From Scleromitrula shiraiana (taxonomy: Eukaryota; Ascomycota; Leotiomycetes; Helotiales; Sclerotiniaceae), in the NCBI GenBank assembly GCA_028455995.1, contig JABELC010000001.1:4390501-4454500 (forward strand): DNA of 64,000 bases, written 5' to 3'. This document shows positions 1-11,843 of this stretch, in pieces; position 1 is the stretch's first letter; the number at the start of each line of letters is the position of its first letter. Made by a program: the position numbers and the translations under genes. The notes beneath the pieces were generated by a model that saw only the letters and a program-made list of their open reading frames with translations, was not told the origin of the DNA and did not search any database.

Positions 1-963
1 TCGCTTTTACTATCAAAGCAATCCTAAATCTCAAGGCTAGGGAATACATGTTTCCTGGTGGAAACTCAATTGAAAATTTCATAAGCTTGAGAGCTCTCCA
101 ATGTGGTCTGGAAAATATCCACCATCCAATCGAGGCTGTTCTTGCCTCTATCCTTATTTATAAGCTTCAGAAAAGATTAAAAAACACCGCTGGTACAAGT
201 AAGATGATTCACTAATCAAACTAGATCTGTACATATTCATTACATTGGTAGCAGAAGAACAAGATATAGTCACTAACATAACGCATTTCAAGAGATTAAA
301 ATGGGGATATAAAAAGGAATCATACCGTAAAATTTTGAAACAGACGATAAGGATCGCGGAAGAATAGAAGCATTACGTTAGACAGGAAATATAAAAAGAG
401 AGGACTATTGCCGATTCAAAGCCATACACCATAACATATCATGCCTAACTAGGAGGAGGGTGTTCGATCCCACTCAGAGAAGACTTTACATGCATGAACT
501 TGCACAATTTGGAGAAGACTTCTCACATCGTCTGAGACATTTATTCTTCTATTCGCAATAAAAACCATTACCAGCATCTATCATTACTATCACAGTTCTG
601 CCGAATCATGGCAGTGATACCACCTGAGAAGAATGGCATCTATGCGTAAGAACCCCATAGCAAGGCTCCCAATGCAAACAGTTTTATATTGTCGTTAGAT
701 GACAAGGATTATGTAAAAAAATTGGAATAATATCAACTTCACAAAAAGAATTCACATCAAATATTGGAAGACTAACTTGGAAATCAGGAAATAATCATTT
801 AATCACATGTTTGTCTAATAGACATCCTAGACTCCATAAACCCCCTTTCAAAGTAAACCTTAATCTGTCTGTTGTACAACCCCAAATCCAGGAAGCGACT
901 GGACAGAAACACTACCAATCATCCCATGTCAGCCTCGCTTCCCACCCCTTTCTATATACCCTC
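1..963. other. Intergenic, no gene recognised
   Basis: I see no convincing coding region, RNA gene or repeat here. The segment nearest the downstream FIP1 stop must hold that gene's 3' UTR and polyadenylation signals. Short frames near the right edge overlap the FIP1 coding strand in antisense and follow its base composition. Confidence 0.5.
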
Positions 964-2101
964 CTACCAATTCCTCCTCCCACCTCTCCCCCTCCCAAAA
1001 TTCCCACCCCTATTCCTCCCGTCACCTCCACCCCCTCCCCCACCAGCCATCATCCCATTCTGATCAAACCCAAACGCCCCTTGCGGAAACCCACCTCCCG
1101 CACCCCCCGCCGAACCCGCTCCACCCCCAAACATCGACGGGTCCATCTGACTCGGATCCACACCCGACGCAATCATCTGCTGCATATGCTGCATCATTTC
1201 CGGCGTCATGCCCTCCATCCCCGGCATCCCAGCGCCGGGCATTCCCCCTACTCCTCCACCCATCCCCATCATCAGATTTAGCTCCTCGAACATCTTCTTG
1301 TTGCTTTGAGCTACCTTGTTGGGGTCGAATTCGGAGCGGAGGTTTTCTTGCTTGTTGGCATACAGCGCCCAGGTGAATTCGTCGAAACCGTAGTTGAAGT
1401 AGTCGGATATGTCGGTGCCGGGTCGGCGCCATGGTTTATCATTTTCGTTGAGGTCTGTAACAGGTAGGTGGGTTAGTTATATATTGGTTTGCTGTGCAGA
1501 GAACATGTGAGTAGACACATACCTTCGTCTATGTTTATTTGTGTGATTGGTTTTCCTGCTGGTTCGTACATGGGCTTGGCGTCTACATCGATTTTCGATA
1601 TCGCAATACCAGGTAGCTCTGCTCCGGAGATGGTAGGTGTATCGGTGGTTTTTGTCGGAGTTTCTTTTTCCTTTTTCACTGACGAAGGTTTGGTAGCTAC
1701 TTCGCTCGTACTCGTCGAGTTTCGTTGTGGTATGTTTCGAATCTCATTATATCGAGGTTGTCTAAGTATACATGTTAATTATGAACTTGTTGAATAAGGC
1801 GCAATACTTACGATGGAGGTGCAGGTTTTGAACCATCTTTCCGCTCTGTGATGATATCTATATCCTGGGTCTATAGTTAGTGATGAAGCTCCAACCATTC
1901 CATATGTTTATCTCGTACCGAATCACTTCCTGATCCAGCTTCATCCTCCTCCTCCTCGTCTTCTATATAGTCATCTGCTTGTTCGGCTTTGACATCAGGC
2001 TGAGGTACTGGTTCAGTTACTGGCTGTGCTGCTGTTTCTTCTGTACTTTCTGGTACATTATCGTCTGGCGCATAAAAATCATCATCTTCATCGATATCCA
2101 T
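964..2101 (-). CDS. FIP1: Pre-mRNA 3'-end processing factor FIP1
   Basis: Four exons (2101-1919, 1870-1812, 1761-1523, 1454-964) give 323 residues, close to yeast Fip1 (about 327). Fip1 is an mostly disordered subunit of the cleavage and polyadenylation factor that tethers poly(A) polymerase. Seen here: an acidic N-terminus (MDIDEDDDFYAPDD), a Lys/Thr-rich linker, then the diagnostic Fip1 motif at about residues 161-203 (NDKPWRRPGTDISDYFNYGF followed by DEFTWALYANKQ). The C-terminal third is Met/Gly-rich and ends in an RGG-like GRGRGGRRNW, a plausible RNA-binding tail. Introns are 48, 50 and 68 nt with clean GT/AG ends. The start follows a stop-rich leader and heads a promoter shared with NUP49. 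Identification rests on the Fip1 motif and is firm. Confidence 0.93.
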
Positions 2102-2392
2102 TTTGGTTTGTTGAGTACTGAATTAAAAATCCAGTAAACTATTAAACTATTTTATTGATGCGCAGTAGTTTATAGATTTGTAGCTTTGTTCCAATGCTAC
2201 TGTAACAATTGCAGGGATTGGTTGCCGCTTTTATCGCAATTTTTAGTGAGGATTAAACGCGTCTGAAGCCTGAGTTATTCTAATATAATTGTCCTCCAAG
2301 GCTGTTTATCAATATTAGTAGCTATTGTAGTATATTTATTATTCAATTATAATATAACACAAATCAATTCAATTAATATTTCTCTATTAACA
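2102..2392. promoter_or_regulatory. Shared divergent promoter, FIP1 / NUP49
   Basis: These 291 bp separate the two start codons of genes transcribed away from each other, so both promoters and both 5' UTRs must lie inside. The stretch next to NUP49 is AT-rich (about 2280-2380). I see no specific factor site. Co-regulation of mRNA 3' processing and nuclear-pore genes is an inference from the arrangement only. Confidence 0.6.
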
Positions 2393-4215
2393 ATGGCATT
2401 AACTAGATCTGCCAGTGGTCCAGGTGGTTTAAGTATAAATACAAATTCTGCCAATTCAATCTTGTAAGTTGACAGCTCTACAAGATAAATATTTTTGTTT
2501 TTATCGTCGAATCCATCTCGTTGTCTACTCATCGCTCGAGCTTTTTTTTTATGGAGCAAAGAAAGCTATCAAAATAATTCTCGAAGTTCCCCCAAATTCA
2601 ATTCAACGAATTGTTCATTGGACCGATAGGAAAGAACGAAGAACTATTTTGTATAGAGTTTTATTTTAACATTCCTTCTTTTAGTGGATCATCGGCAACA
2701 GCTTCGACAGGAGGAATGTTTGGAAATACACAGGCTGCAAAGCCTACCAGTACTACAAATTTATTTGGTTCAGTCGCGACAACATCTGCTCCTCAAAGTG
2801 GTGGATTATTTGGATCAACAACTTCGACAGCTCCTCAAACTGGTGGGTTATTTGGATCAACAACGACGACTACTTCCGCGCCGCAGAGTGGAGGTCTTTT
2901 TGGTTCTACTGCCGCGACATCTGCACCCCAAACTGGTGGATTGTTTGGCACAACAACTACTAGTACATCTCAACCTGCTTCGACTGGCGGTGGATTATTT
3001 GGATCAACAATTGCGACGACATCGCAACCTCAAACCGGTGGACTATTCGGAACTACTACAAACACCGCTACTCAGCCGCAAGGACAAACTGGTGGATTGT
3101 TTGGAGCTGCTGGGACAAATACGAATCAGACAGCTAGCGCAAGTACGAGTACTGGTGGTCTTTTTGGTAATACAAATGCAACGGCACAACCTGCACAAAA
3201 TGGAGGTGGACTCTTTGGTGGTTTAAATCAGACTCAGAATAAAGCAGCAGCGCCCTCTCTATTGTAAGTCTTTGTTGCAGATAGAGGAATTACATGATCT
3301 AACTCAATCAGTGGTGCGACCAAAAATCAACAAAGCCAAGCACAACCTACCGGTACATCTCTTTTTAGCAACTTAAACCAAACTCAAGGACAACCACAAG
3401 CTTCCGGCGGCATGTTTGGCGGTAGTCGTCTCGGGGGATTGGGACAACAGTCTCAACAGGCGCAGGTTGTTCCAGGGGTGCGAATCGATGTTAGTCAAAT
3501 GAGAGGCACAACACGATTTAATGATTTACACGAAGATCTCCAAAAGGAAATTATGAATATAGACAAAGTCATCCAAGACCAAATAGCAATGAAAAACCAA
3601 TGCGAAGCAATCATGCCCCGACACGGCGAACTCCTAGCACATATCCCGAACGACGTCGAATTCTGCCAAAGAAAACTGATAGGAATGGAAGATGCCATGG
3701 AAAACGACGCCGAGAACATTAAACAAGTCCAAAAACTCGTCTTACAAGACGCGGATAACGCCACATTCAGTTTCCGCGCAATCGACAACCTCAAACTCCC
3801 AACCCACTACCACACCCCCGGAAACTGGGCCACAAAATCCACCACCACCCCCAGCGCCACCCAAACTGACTCCCAAGACCTCGTATCATTCTTCTCCAAC
3901 ACCGCCTCCGAGCTCGACACCACCCTCCAAAAATACCAACGAGATTTCACCATCATCGAAGCCCATCTGCGCAGTCTGGAAGTCAGCACCGCGCAGCAAA
4001 CGCAGGATTTAATAGCGAGAAGAAATGGACGGGCGAGCGCGCAGGAAAATCCGATGACGGAGTTGGCGCTCTCGCTGTTTGAGTTCGAACAGAGTATTAT
4101 GGGGGTTGCGGGACGGATTGGGGCGGCGAGAGAGGGCGTGCAGGCGTTGCAGTTGGGGAGTTTTACGGGACCACAGGATTATAAGGCGGAGAGGGGGGGG
4201 AGGAGTATTTATTAA
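2393..4215 (+). CDS. NUP49: GLFG nucleoporin NUP49 (NUP58-like)
   Basis: Three exons (2393-2463, 2685-3263, 3312-4215) give 517 residues. The N-terminal half carries more than ten GLFG or FG repeats separated by Ser/Thr/Gln/Ala spacers, the signature of pore-channel nucleoporins that bind karyopherins. The C-terminal half starts near VPGVRIDVSQMRGTTRFNDL and is helical and coiled-coil-like to the end, as in Nup49/NUP58, which assembles with Nsp1 and Nup57 in the central channel. Both introns fall after a TT and restore a Phe-Gly pair, so they sit inside FG repeats. The first intron is long for this locus (221 nt). The coding strand is strongly C-rich at 3780-3960 and G-rich at 4030-4215. NUP49 is preferred over NUP57 because of the GLFG type and the C-terminal sequence. 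Confidence 0.9.
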
Positions 4216-4879
4216 ATGTTGGAGAGGGGGGAAATATTGTATATAGGATGTATACATGGCGGGGTGGATGGAGGGAGGTAGGCGATGAAAGGGTGATTTT
4301 AACCGATCTGAGGACATTAGATTGCGTTGGAATGATTAATAATGGTTATGGATGGTTCGTCGGGGGTCGTAGTGATGGAGAGCGAGAATGAAAAAAATCA
4401 TCAAATTCAATTCCATGTATGCTATGTAGGGTTAGCTACAAGTGTCTTGAATGGAGGGAAGGAGTTCAGGTGTTTATATTTGGCTAGGTGGATAGAATTG
4501 TATTTGCATCTGGTTGAGAATACGATAGGAATAGACGGAGAAAAGATGAATGATGGAAGAGCTGAATGAAGACAAATGATTTATATAGAGGTCACATTGT
4601 TCTCTCTCTGATATGTTGATTCATAATTTGATCTTCATGATTGTGCTATATAAATGCTCTAACCATCTATAAATGGATGAAATGCAATGCTATCATGTGT
4701 TATGCTTTAGTATACCAGCAAATGTGTTTACTACCCCATCGCCGTTAAACTCCCGCTCCCAAAAATACGCCCCAATGTAATGCAATACCAAGCAAGGTAT
4801 GCCATGCTGTGCAACAATGTATATATATGCCAAATCGCACACTTGAATCTTCTTCGTCAAATCCTCGTTCATCATGTTC
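4216..4879. other. Convergent intergenic, no gene recognised
   Basis: This lies between the converging ends of NUP49 and the dioxygenase gene and should hold both 3' UTRs. The few open frames are short and AT-driven. No repeat or RNA gene is evident. Confidence 0.5.
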
Positions 4880-6133
4880 TCAATCATTATAATTACTCTG
4901 TCCACTACCATCTTTATTAACAGCCGGTAGGCCGTATTTAGCAGCGAACTCCTCTTCTTGACTCTTGGCTCTCTCCTCTAGGACAGGCTTTTCACCGTGG
5001 CAGCATACTCGTACTGCGTGTCGACGATGAGGTGCAAATCCATAGGTTGCTGTGTGGTTTCTAGGGAAGTTGTTAGATAATTGTTAATCGGGTAGAGGAA
5101 AGGACAAAAAAAAAGGATAAAAAACTTACGAAATCCTATTATCCCAAAACGCCACATCCCCCGCCCCCCACTGAAACCTAACATGCAACTCCTGCGTCGT
5201 CGCCACAACCTCATTCAAGAACGCAATAATAACATCACTCTCCACCTTTGGAATCCCCACAATCTTGGTCACAAACCCCGGGTTGAAAAATAGTGATTTC
5301 CAGCCTGTTACGGGATGTGAGCGGATGAGTGGATGTTCAGTGACGATGGGATCGCGACGAACGGGTCGACCGAGGGCGCGGGATCCCTCGGCTTGGAGAT
5401 GCGATGTGTGGAGAGCGGTGAGCGAGGAGAGGTAGGTTTGCATGGGGGCGGATAGGGCATCGTAGGCTGCGTATTGGGATGACCAGAGAGTGTCTCCTCC
5501 GCCGCCGCGAGGTGGTCCGGTCAGCACTTTGAGAGATGTGTAGGATGGTGGTTGGATTTCGTAGGTTACGTCTGAGTGCCAGAGAAATGTGGGTGTAAAG
5601 AGGGCGCGTTGATCTTTGGATTTTTCGTCGGTGTAGATCACGTGGACGTCATCTAGATCACCGCGTTTGGGAACGCTGGTTGTGGCATGTTTGTGGAGAG
5701 TTCCAAAATATGCTCCCAAGTTTCTCTGAGCGTCGATGTCGAAGTTTTGTTGGTTGCGGAAAAATACTACGCCCCTGATCGAAATCAGTCGGGCGAGATC
5801 ATTCTTGGCAGCGTCGGTTAGGTTGGCTAAATCAACTCCGTGAATTTCGGTGCCGATTTTGGGGTTGTAGTCGAAAATGTCGGTGGCGTTTGAGAGGAGA
5901 TCTTTGAATGTTGAAGAGCCTAGAAGTCCTTTGTCTGAGTAGGGTACTTCTTCTAAAGCTGGCCAATGTTTGTCTGGGAATGAAGGTTTAAAGTCTTCGT
6001 ATTGATATATTTCGTGTTTCTGGATGGTTGTACGTCCCGGTGTGTAGGATAGTACATTATCAGACTTTGTGGGCAATGCCTTTGTAGTAAGCGTGACTGG
6101 TTCTTCAACCCCAACTTCTAGTGAAGGTGCCAT
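4880..6133 (-). CDS. TauD/TfdA-family Fe(II)/2-oxoglutarate dioxygenase
   Basis: Two exons (6133-5130, 5060-4880) encode 394 residues, normal for fungal taurine/alkylsulfonate dioxygenases. The family oxidises sulfonates or similar acids to release sulfite and an aldehyde, using Fe(II) and 2-oxoglutarate. Visible elements: iron-binding HxD at His186-Asp188 (FLWHSDVTYE), the GGGGDTLW turn at about 210-217, and the distal His337 in NHTATYGF, followed by arginines in APHRRHAVRV that should hold 2-oxoglutarate. The distal His exists only after removing the 69-nt intron, which supports the splice model. Exact substrate is not readable; cytosolic sulfur scavenging is the family inference. It stands alone beside a gene-poor region. 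Confidence 0.9.
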
Positions 6134-7782
6134 GATGTAGAGACAATCTGGGGGTATGGATTTGGGTACTGGTTCAAGAAACTGAATGTTCTGATGAAAT
6201 TTCTTGAGATCTAGATTGAGGTTCTATAGAATGAAAAGGAAGAATGGAAGATTGAAATGGAAATAATGCAATATATAGTATGGACTTTAGTAACTTTACA
6301 GTCATAAAATTGCACCATTGATGGCACCATCATTTCGACCAAGCACACCATTTTGCGTAGGATCAAACAGATGAATAAGCATTGAAGATGAAACTAAAAT
6401 TAGTACTTCCGTATAAGACTACTGATGATGCACCCCACATACACTTATTTCGGGAATCTGTGAGCTGTCGTGTGCCATTATGAGTATGGAATTTTCGGAT
6501 TTGCACTACAAGTTGGATCGCTGTTGAGACTCCTTGAGCTCATACAGTATCCGGCTCTATCATGGCTTGTATGCCCATGGTATTAATTAATCTCTACCAA
6601 GATCAATTAGATTGAAAACTCCATTAGCATAGACAATCAACATCCAGCGCCACTTCTAGAAATGAACATTATATGGTTGCTCCGCTCCTGGTACCCGATT
6701 TAAAACCGTTCCAAATGTGGGGAGAAAATATCTTGAAGCGGGGAACACATTGAATCATTACAGCCGGTAACCAGATTCCCGTCACCGGTCCGGTACTCAC
6801 CGGCATGTAAAAGATGAACCGTCAACGTCAATTCCGTACGGATAATAATCTTCTTATATCATTGTGGAGAAGCTTATCTATCAAGATTCAAGATCCTTGT
6901 GAAAGTTTGATTGATAAGACTTATATGCTTACCTCTAGTCGATATCCCTAGTAGTTGTTTCGACATCACCACTTCTTGCGTGCTTGAATTCTCCTTTTGC
7001 CTGTATGATGATGATACCTATAAAATGGGCTTCCAAGTGTATTCATCATAGATAGCAAGAAACTTACGGCGATGCGTCTGGTTTCGGGGATAATCGATGG
7101 AGGGATCTTTGTTTGCGTGATTCAGTGCCACTCCCATGTCGCCATATCACGGGATCATAATAGCGATACCCGTGTTTAGAGTCGTGCGGAAGATACTAGG
7201 TGATAACTACATAAAGAGTTTGTTTCTGCTTTATACTAGTACTTGTAGCATATTTATAGAAGCATGAAGTTGTGTGCAATTGTGAAGTATTGCTTCCAAT
7301 TGTTCCAAAGTTCCAAAGTTGTGGTTGTGGTCAATATTAGCGCTATACCTAAAATTGACAAGCTTACATTCACGTGCACTTCATGCGCTGAAGATCGTGG
7401 ATTATTTTCGTTTGCTATTCATCCCTTCGTCCAAAAATCCTCCCGACTGCTAGAGGAGACTTAGCGATACAATAAATTTCAGATAGATGGGGTTCGCTAT
7501 CATTTTTGATTTACCTATATGCACATATTTTGAGCAAGTGTCATGTTTCTCTTCCTCTATAGGACGCATATATAATGTTGCATGCCACCAACGCACACTC
7601 ACGCGCTGGACATCTTTGATGTCAGCAACTGAATCTTTACCTACCAAGAGTTTACGAAAGAGCTCAAATGATATAACATTATAAGCCTCCAATTTGTCAA
7701 CACTCAAACCATAAACTATTTGAACATTTCGATGTTCAAATTACAAATCGATGCCTTAGTTGACTAGGATTCGACCTCGAGC
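6134..7782. other. Long intergenic region, no gene recognised
   Basis: About 1.65 kb without a supportable gene. It contains the dioxygenase promoter on the left and that of the HET gene on the right. A small GC-richer patch at about 6760-6810 repeats CCGGT/ACCGG cores several times, which could be regulator sites. Frames around 7264-7707 overlap on both strands and lack recognisable domains. Confidence 0.45.
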
Positions 7783-9696
7783 ATGGCTGCAAGCTTCCAG
7801 ACACTTACCCAGTCACGAGTATATAGATATACGTTTTTCGGCGTCTTAGTATACCTTCAATTTGCAGGCATCATAGACGTACAAAATTCTATCAACACTG
7901 CGTGGTACAAATTGGATACTAAATACATTCGGCCATCCGATAAATTTCGGTACCAAAAGTTCCGCACATGGGGTAATGCAGGAGACATTCGCTTGGTGGA
8001 CTTATGTCCTGGAATAGGGGATCAGAAAATAAAATTGCGAATAAGAAATGTGGCACTGAGAGATTCAATGAAGTATCATGCCTTGTCATATGAATGGGGA
8101 GAAAACACAAACGATCGAGAGATCATACTTAATGATTCGAAATTTACTGTTACCCCTAACCTACATTCCGCCTTGCAACATCTTCGTGACCCTGTCAAAC
8201 CGTTGACTCTATGGATTGATGCTATTTGTATCAATCAGAAGGATATACCAGAAAAAAGTCAGCAATTGCTAAAGATGCAAGATGTATATGAGCTCGCTCA
8301 GAGCGTGATAATATGGCTGGGACCTAGCTCCATTGCGGTTGAGCCTATGGAACAGATACTTCGCAATCTTGCGCAGATACGAAAATCACAGTCTAAAACA
8401 CATGCTGTAGCTACGTCATATACAACTTATTTGAACTCTGTGCATAGAGATTCAACAACTTTATCTCGAGAAGAGGCAGTCAGAGCTGCCTATGTCTACA
8501 AACTTTGGTTACCTTCGCACAACGATTTTGGGTCAGAGCCAGAGCAGCAATTATCAGAACTTCAGTTGCAAGAAAAATATCGTGAGAGCTGGGAATCGTT
8601 GAAAAAAATGATTGAAAGCTCATACTTTGAAAGAGCTTGGATAATTCAAGAAGTCGTTTTGGGAAAGAATCGAAAAATTCGTCTTGGCGGATGTGAGGTA
8701 TCAGCAGATGATTTTTTTGATGCTAGTTACTTCATTGCTACAAATCCTTGGTTCCGTGAAAGTCTCAAGCCCATTATTTCAATCTCAGAGACCGCGCTGG
8801 ATCGAGTTGCAAAACTATATCAAGTTACTGCAGCCCATGCACTCGGTTTACGGCTTCCTCTTGGGTCTCTTCTGTGGGACTTTCGCGAGAAGAAAGCAAC
8901 TGAGCCTCAAGATCATATATATAGCTTGATTGGAATTGCTTCCTACAAATTCAAAGAAACATATCCCTGGCGAGCACGATTAGTCTATCCTACTCGAATG
9001 CCGAAACTTTTCCAAAAATGGCCACCGCCAATTGCCATGGATAGTGGGAAACCTACCTATCAAGTATACCGAGAAGCCGCTGCTTTTATCATGAAAGATG
9101 AGGAAAACCTTTCATTACTTGGCCAAGTGAACAATGAAGCAATTCCATCAGAATCAGCCTCGGGCTGGGCGTCGTGGGTTCCTGATTGGGCGCATACCAG
9201 ATTAATACATCCTCTTGTAACGGAGTACTCGAATATTCTCGACGAATTTCCCCGAGAGTTGCAAAAGTTCGAAATCAAAGAGGACAGTCTTTTTGTAAAG
9301 GGTCATTGTATGGATTCTATAGTTGCGAGTACAGTGTCTTTCCCCGAAGAATCTCACAATGTTATAGCGAACAAGCTCCAGATACATCCCGATAAACTGA
9401 CAGACTTAACCGCATCACTTTACCGCCAAAACTCAGCATGGCGAAAAGAACCTCGATCATTTGCCGTTACCCGTAAGGGACATTTAGTTCTCGGGCCGGC
9501 AGGAGCCAAACCAGGAGATGAAATCTTCATCGCGGGAAAGTCACCTGCTCCGTTAGTATTGAGAAAGTCCAAGACGGAAGCTAATGGCAATGGTTTGTGT
9601 TATAGACTTATTGGGGACTGTTATGCTCGTGGCTTGGCTGAGAAATGGGATTTTCAAAATTTGGTATGGGATGTTATCGATGTGGAGATTCGATGA
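7783..9696 (+). CDS. HET-domain (heterokaryon incompatibility) protein
   Basis: An intronless frame of 637 residues. The HET domain spans about 98-290: YHALSYEWG at 98-106, LWIDAICINQKD at 143-154, the QLLKMQDVYELAQSVIIWLG block at 161-180, and later FERAWIIQEVVLGK. HET domains are TIR-like modules that drive cell death after non-self recognition in filamentous fungi, and large families vary between strains. A hydrophobic stretch at about 16-31 (FFGVLVYLQFAGII) could be a membrane anchor. The C-terminal half (ASGWASWVPDW) is typical of family members without NACHT/WD40 partners. The upstream in-frame context gives no better start. Its setting in a gene-poor accessory tract fits an allorecognition gene, but the actual role is unknown. 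Confidence 0.9.
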   Translation: MAASFQTLTQSRVYRYTFFGVLVYLQFAGIIDVQNSINTAWYKLDTKYIRPSDKFRYQKFRTWGNAGDIRLVDLCPGIGDQKIKLRIRNVALRDSMKYHALSYEWGENTNDREIILNDSKFTVTPNLHSALQHLRDPVKPLTLWIDAICINQKDIPEKSQQLLKMQDVYELAQSVIIWLGPSSIAVEPMEQILRNLAQIRKSQSKTHAVATSYTTYLNSVHRDSTTLSREEAVRAAYVYKLWLPSHNDFGSEPEQQLSELQLQEKYRESWESLKKMIESSYFERAWIIQEVVLGKNRKIRLGGCEVSADDFFDASYFIATNPWFRESLKPIISISETALDRVAKLYQVTAAHALGLRLPLGSLLWDFREKKATEPQDHIYSLIGIASYKFKETYPWRARLVYPTRMPKLFQKWPPPIAMDSGKPTYQVYREAAAFIMKDEENLSLLGQVNNEAIPSESASGWASWVPDWAHTRLIHPLVTEYSNILDEFPRELQKFEIKEDSLFVKGHCMDSIVASTVSFPEESHNVIANKLQIHPDKLTDLTASLYRQNSAWRKEPRSFAVTRKGHLVLGPAGAKPGDEIFIAGKSPAPLVLRKSKTEANGNGLCYRLIGDCYARGLAEKWDFQNLVWDVIDVEIR

Positions 9697-11393
9697 TATT
9701 GATGGTGATATGTGGTTCATCTCCTTTCTCCCTTTTCGTTCTCTTCTGACCTTAATTCATTTGTCGATATATTTCCTACGAATTCTTGAAAGAGACATAG
9801 GCTTGAATTTCAAATCTGAAACTAGATTAAATGCTGTTTAATCTTCAATCTGTGAAAAGCGTCTTGCATTTTCTTTTTTCATGGCACTCCTAGGGTTTAA
9901 ATCATCGCTAGGAACTGGGATGTGAATACCCAATTTTGCTTCCATGATTTCCCATGCAAGATTATCTCGCAGAGATTTTATATTGGATAATCTAACATAA
10001 GAATGAATCTATGCTAGATAATCAATCTGTCGTACCAAATGTCGGATGGTCCGACCATCCGACACGTCAAATTCAGATATGCAACAAAATAACTTCAAGT
10101 GCATGTGACTCCGCCAATCAAACGAAGATAGAAATCTATACATTGATTGGTAGAATATAATGCTTAGTAAAGTTTAAGCTCTCCTATACGTCCTCGCTTG
10201 ATGACATGTGTTTATTGCCAGAAACAATTGCCTTCGCACAGCAAGCATATTTTCATCTGGTCTCACTGTTGTAGTATTAAATATAATGATGCCATAGATA
10301 GTTATCAACTTCAATCCATTTCGATCCTTGTTCTTGTCAGAGTCTATTCTTGATTCATTTTGTGGCTGGGACGGTCTTGATTGTGGGGTTGTATGCGTTT
10401 AAGTGAATGCGCGTTTTGTGTTCGCTGGTTTACTGTGTTTGTCTTTTTCGCATAAGATGGATCTTGATTGGGCTTGTTTGACGATGATGATGATGGTTGT
10501 AGGGGCTATCAGTATGGATTAGGTGTCTTGATTCGGATTATGACGACGACAAGTTATTGTGCATCCAAGATTACTGACCGAGTCCTATTTTCTTCGTTCT
10601 TCGCCTAGAATACAGGTATCATTAAAATATTATCCTTTGCTATTCACCAATACGAAGGGGGCTCATCACGTTGGTATCCACATTAGCACTCCAAATAGAA
10701 AGCAACCAATATGCATCAATATCAATCCCATCAACGCCAGTGCTATCAATAGTATCGAAGACTCTCTCATATTTGAGTGGCTTAACGGTTTTTAATAGTG
10801 TATGTCCACATTAAATAGCCGCTTTAGTATTCATTAATTCAAATACGTTGGAGAGCCCGAAATTCACCATGGAAAGCGAAAGTTTCGAAGATTCACTATG
10901 CTTCCCAAGGTCTCTAAGGTATTGGCATTAAACTGAAGATACACCTTATCCTTTGGACATATGAGTGAATTCATTGATGTGTGGACAAGGCCTATCGGTC
11001 AATTGGCGACCAAACTTTCAGAAACTCAACTACTGACTCATATATCACCTTTCAGTATCAATAGATTTGGGATCATTAGTTCATACTATGCTGCAGTGAA
11101 GCAATATTTTACATCATCACATGTGACAACGCTAGCATCAAACAATTCTCTATCAATTCCAAGTTTCAGTGTTATCTTCATTTGGTTATCTGATATAAAT
11201 CAGGTGGATTGTTCATTCACTCATTTATATTGACCTAGGTACTCTATTTTTCCAAGAGTTTCCGTAAGCTAATCCATCCTGTCCGTTCACCAAGTCCAAA
11301 AATTTATAACGAAAATGCAGTAGGTTTGATGAGTTCAGCAATATGGCTTCTCCAATGAGAATCGACCCGAAAAGAGAGCTCAACAGCAAGCAT
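9697..11393. other. Long intergenic region with a hairpin
   Basis: About 1.7 kb with no supportable gene. Two open frames (10559-10795 and 10961-11233, plus strand) are low-information and lack start context, domains or introns. The one structured element is the 11-bp inverted repeat listed separately at 10040-10064. Confidence 0.45.
10040..10064. repeat. Perfect 11-bp inverted repeat (hairpin)
   Basis: The arms TGTCGGATGGT and ACCATCCGACA are exact reverse complements separated by CCG. It is GC-rich against an AT-rich surround, which makes it stand out. It could be a dimeric regulator site, a cruciform or a remnant transposon end. It lies far from any start codon, so no function can be assigned. 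Confidence 0.7.
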
Positions 11394-11843
11394 CTAACAT
11401 CCCGACTCTCTCAACGTCCAATCATCTCCATCCTGTACGATAGTTAGTATAAAAAACAAGTTGTTGATCCTATTAAATCAAGAATATACATACGACTGGA
11501 AGATCGAAGTCCCTGTAAGACCAACCCTTATAACCACTACAAAATTAACTTATGAGCATATCACTTTATAGAATCAGAAGACTAATACATACTAAAAGCC
11601 TTTTTTGGCCTTTGTATCAACATAGAAAGACACTTGATCGTCTGGATTGCTGTGACAATCAAACCATATGTTGCCTTTAAAGTCGGACGTCGCATCCGCA
11701 GTCTCACATCGAACTTTGCCGCCATCTAAGAGGTACGAGTAGTGTCTGTCCCAATAGAGAGTGCCACTGCCGTAACTTTCCACGCATGCTAGAGAGGAAG
11801 AAGCTATAAGGTTAACGGCGACAATGATGTTCTTGAATTGCAT
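11394..11843 (-). CDS. Small secreted cysteine-bearing protein, copy 1
   Basis: Three exons (11843-11593, 11536-11494, 11432-11394) give 110 residues. A hydrophobic signal peptide (about 1-19, ending SSSLA) is followed by Cys20. Mature cysteines are at 20, 46 (GGKVRC), 63 (WFDC) and the final residue 110, so two disulfides are likely. The ORF appears to stop after exon 1, but the stop lies in TTTA/GTATGT, a consensus donor. Splicing two introns (56 and 61 nt, each with a CTAAC- or TCATAAG-like branch region and TAG/CAG ends) yields DGDDW...SGC at the end. This is the intact member of a tandem family of three, all on the same strand. It is effector-like by size, secretion and cysteines; I recognise no named family. 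Confidence 0.75.

Noticed and set aside
455..480. GTTCGATCCC word resembling a tRNA T-arm
   Set aside because: No matching acceptor stem, anticodon arm or D-arm could be found around it.
811..1432. Open frames on both strands overlapping FIP1 exon 4
   Set aside because: They are shadows of the G-rich FIP1 tail; the Fip1 motif and splice phase fix the true frame.
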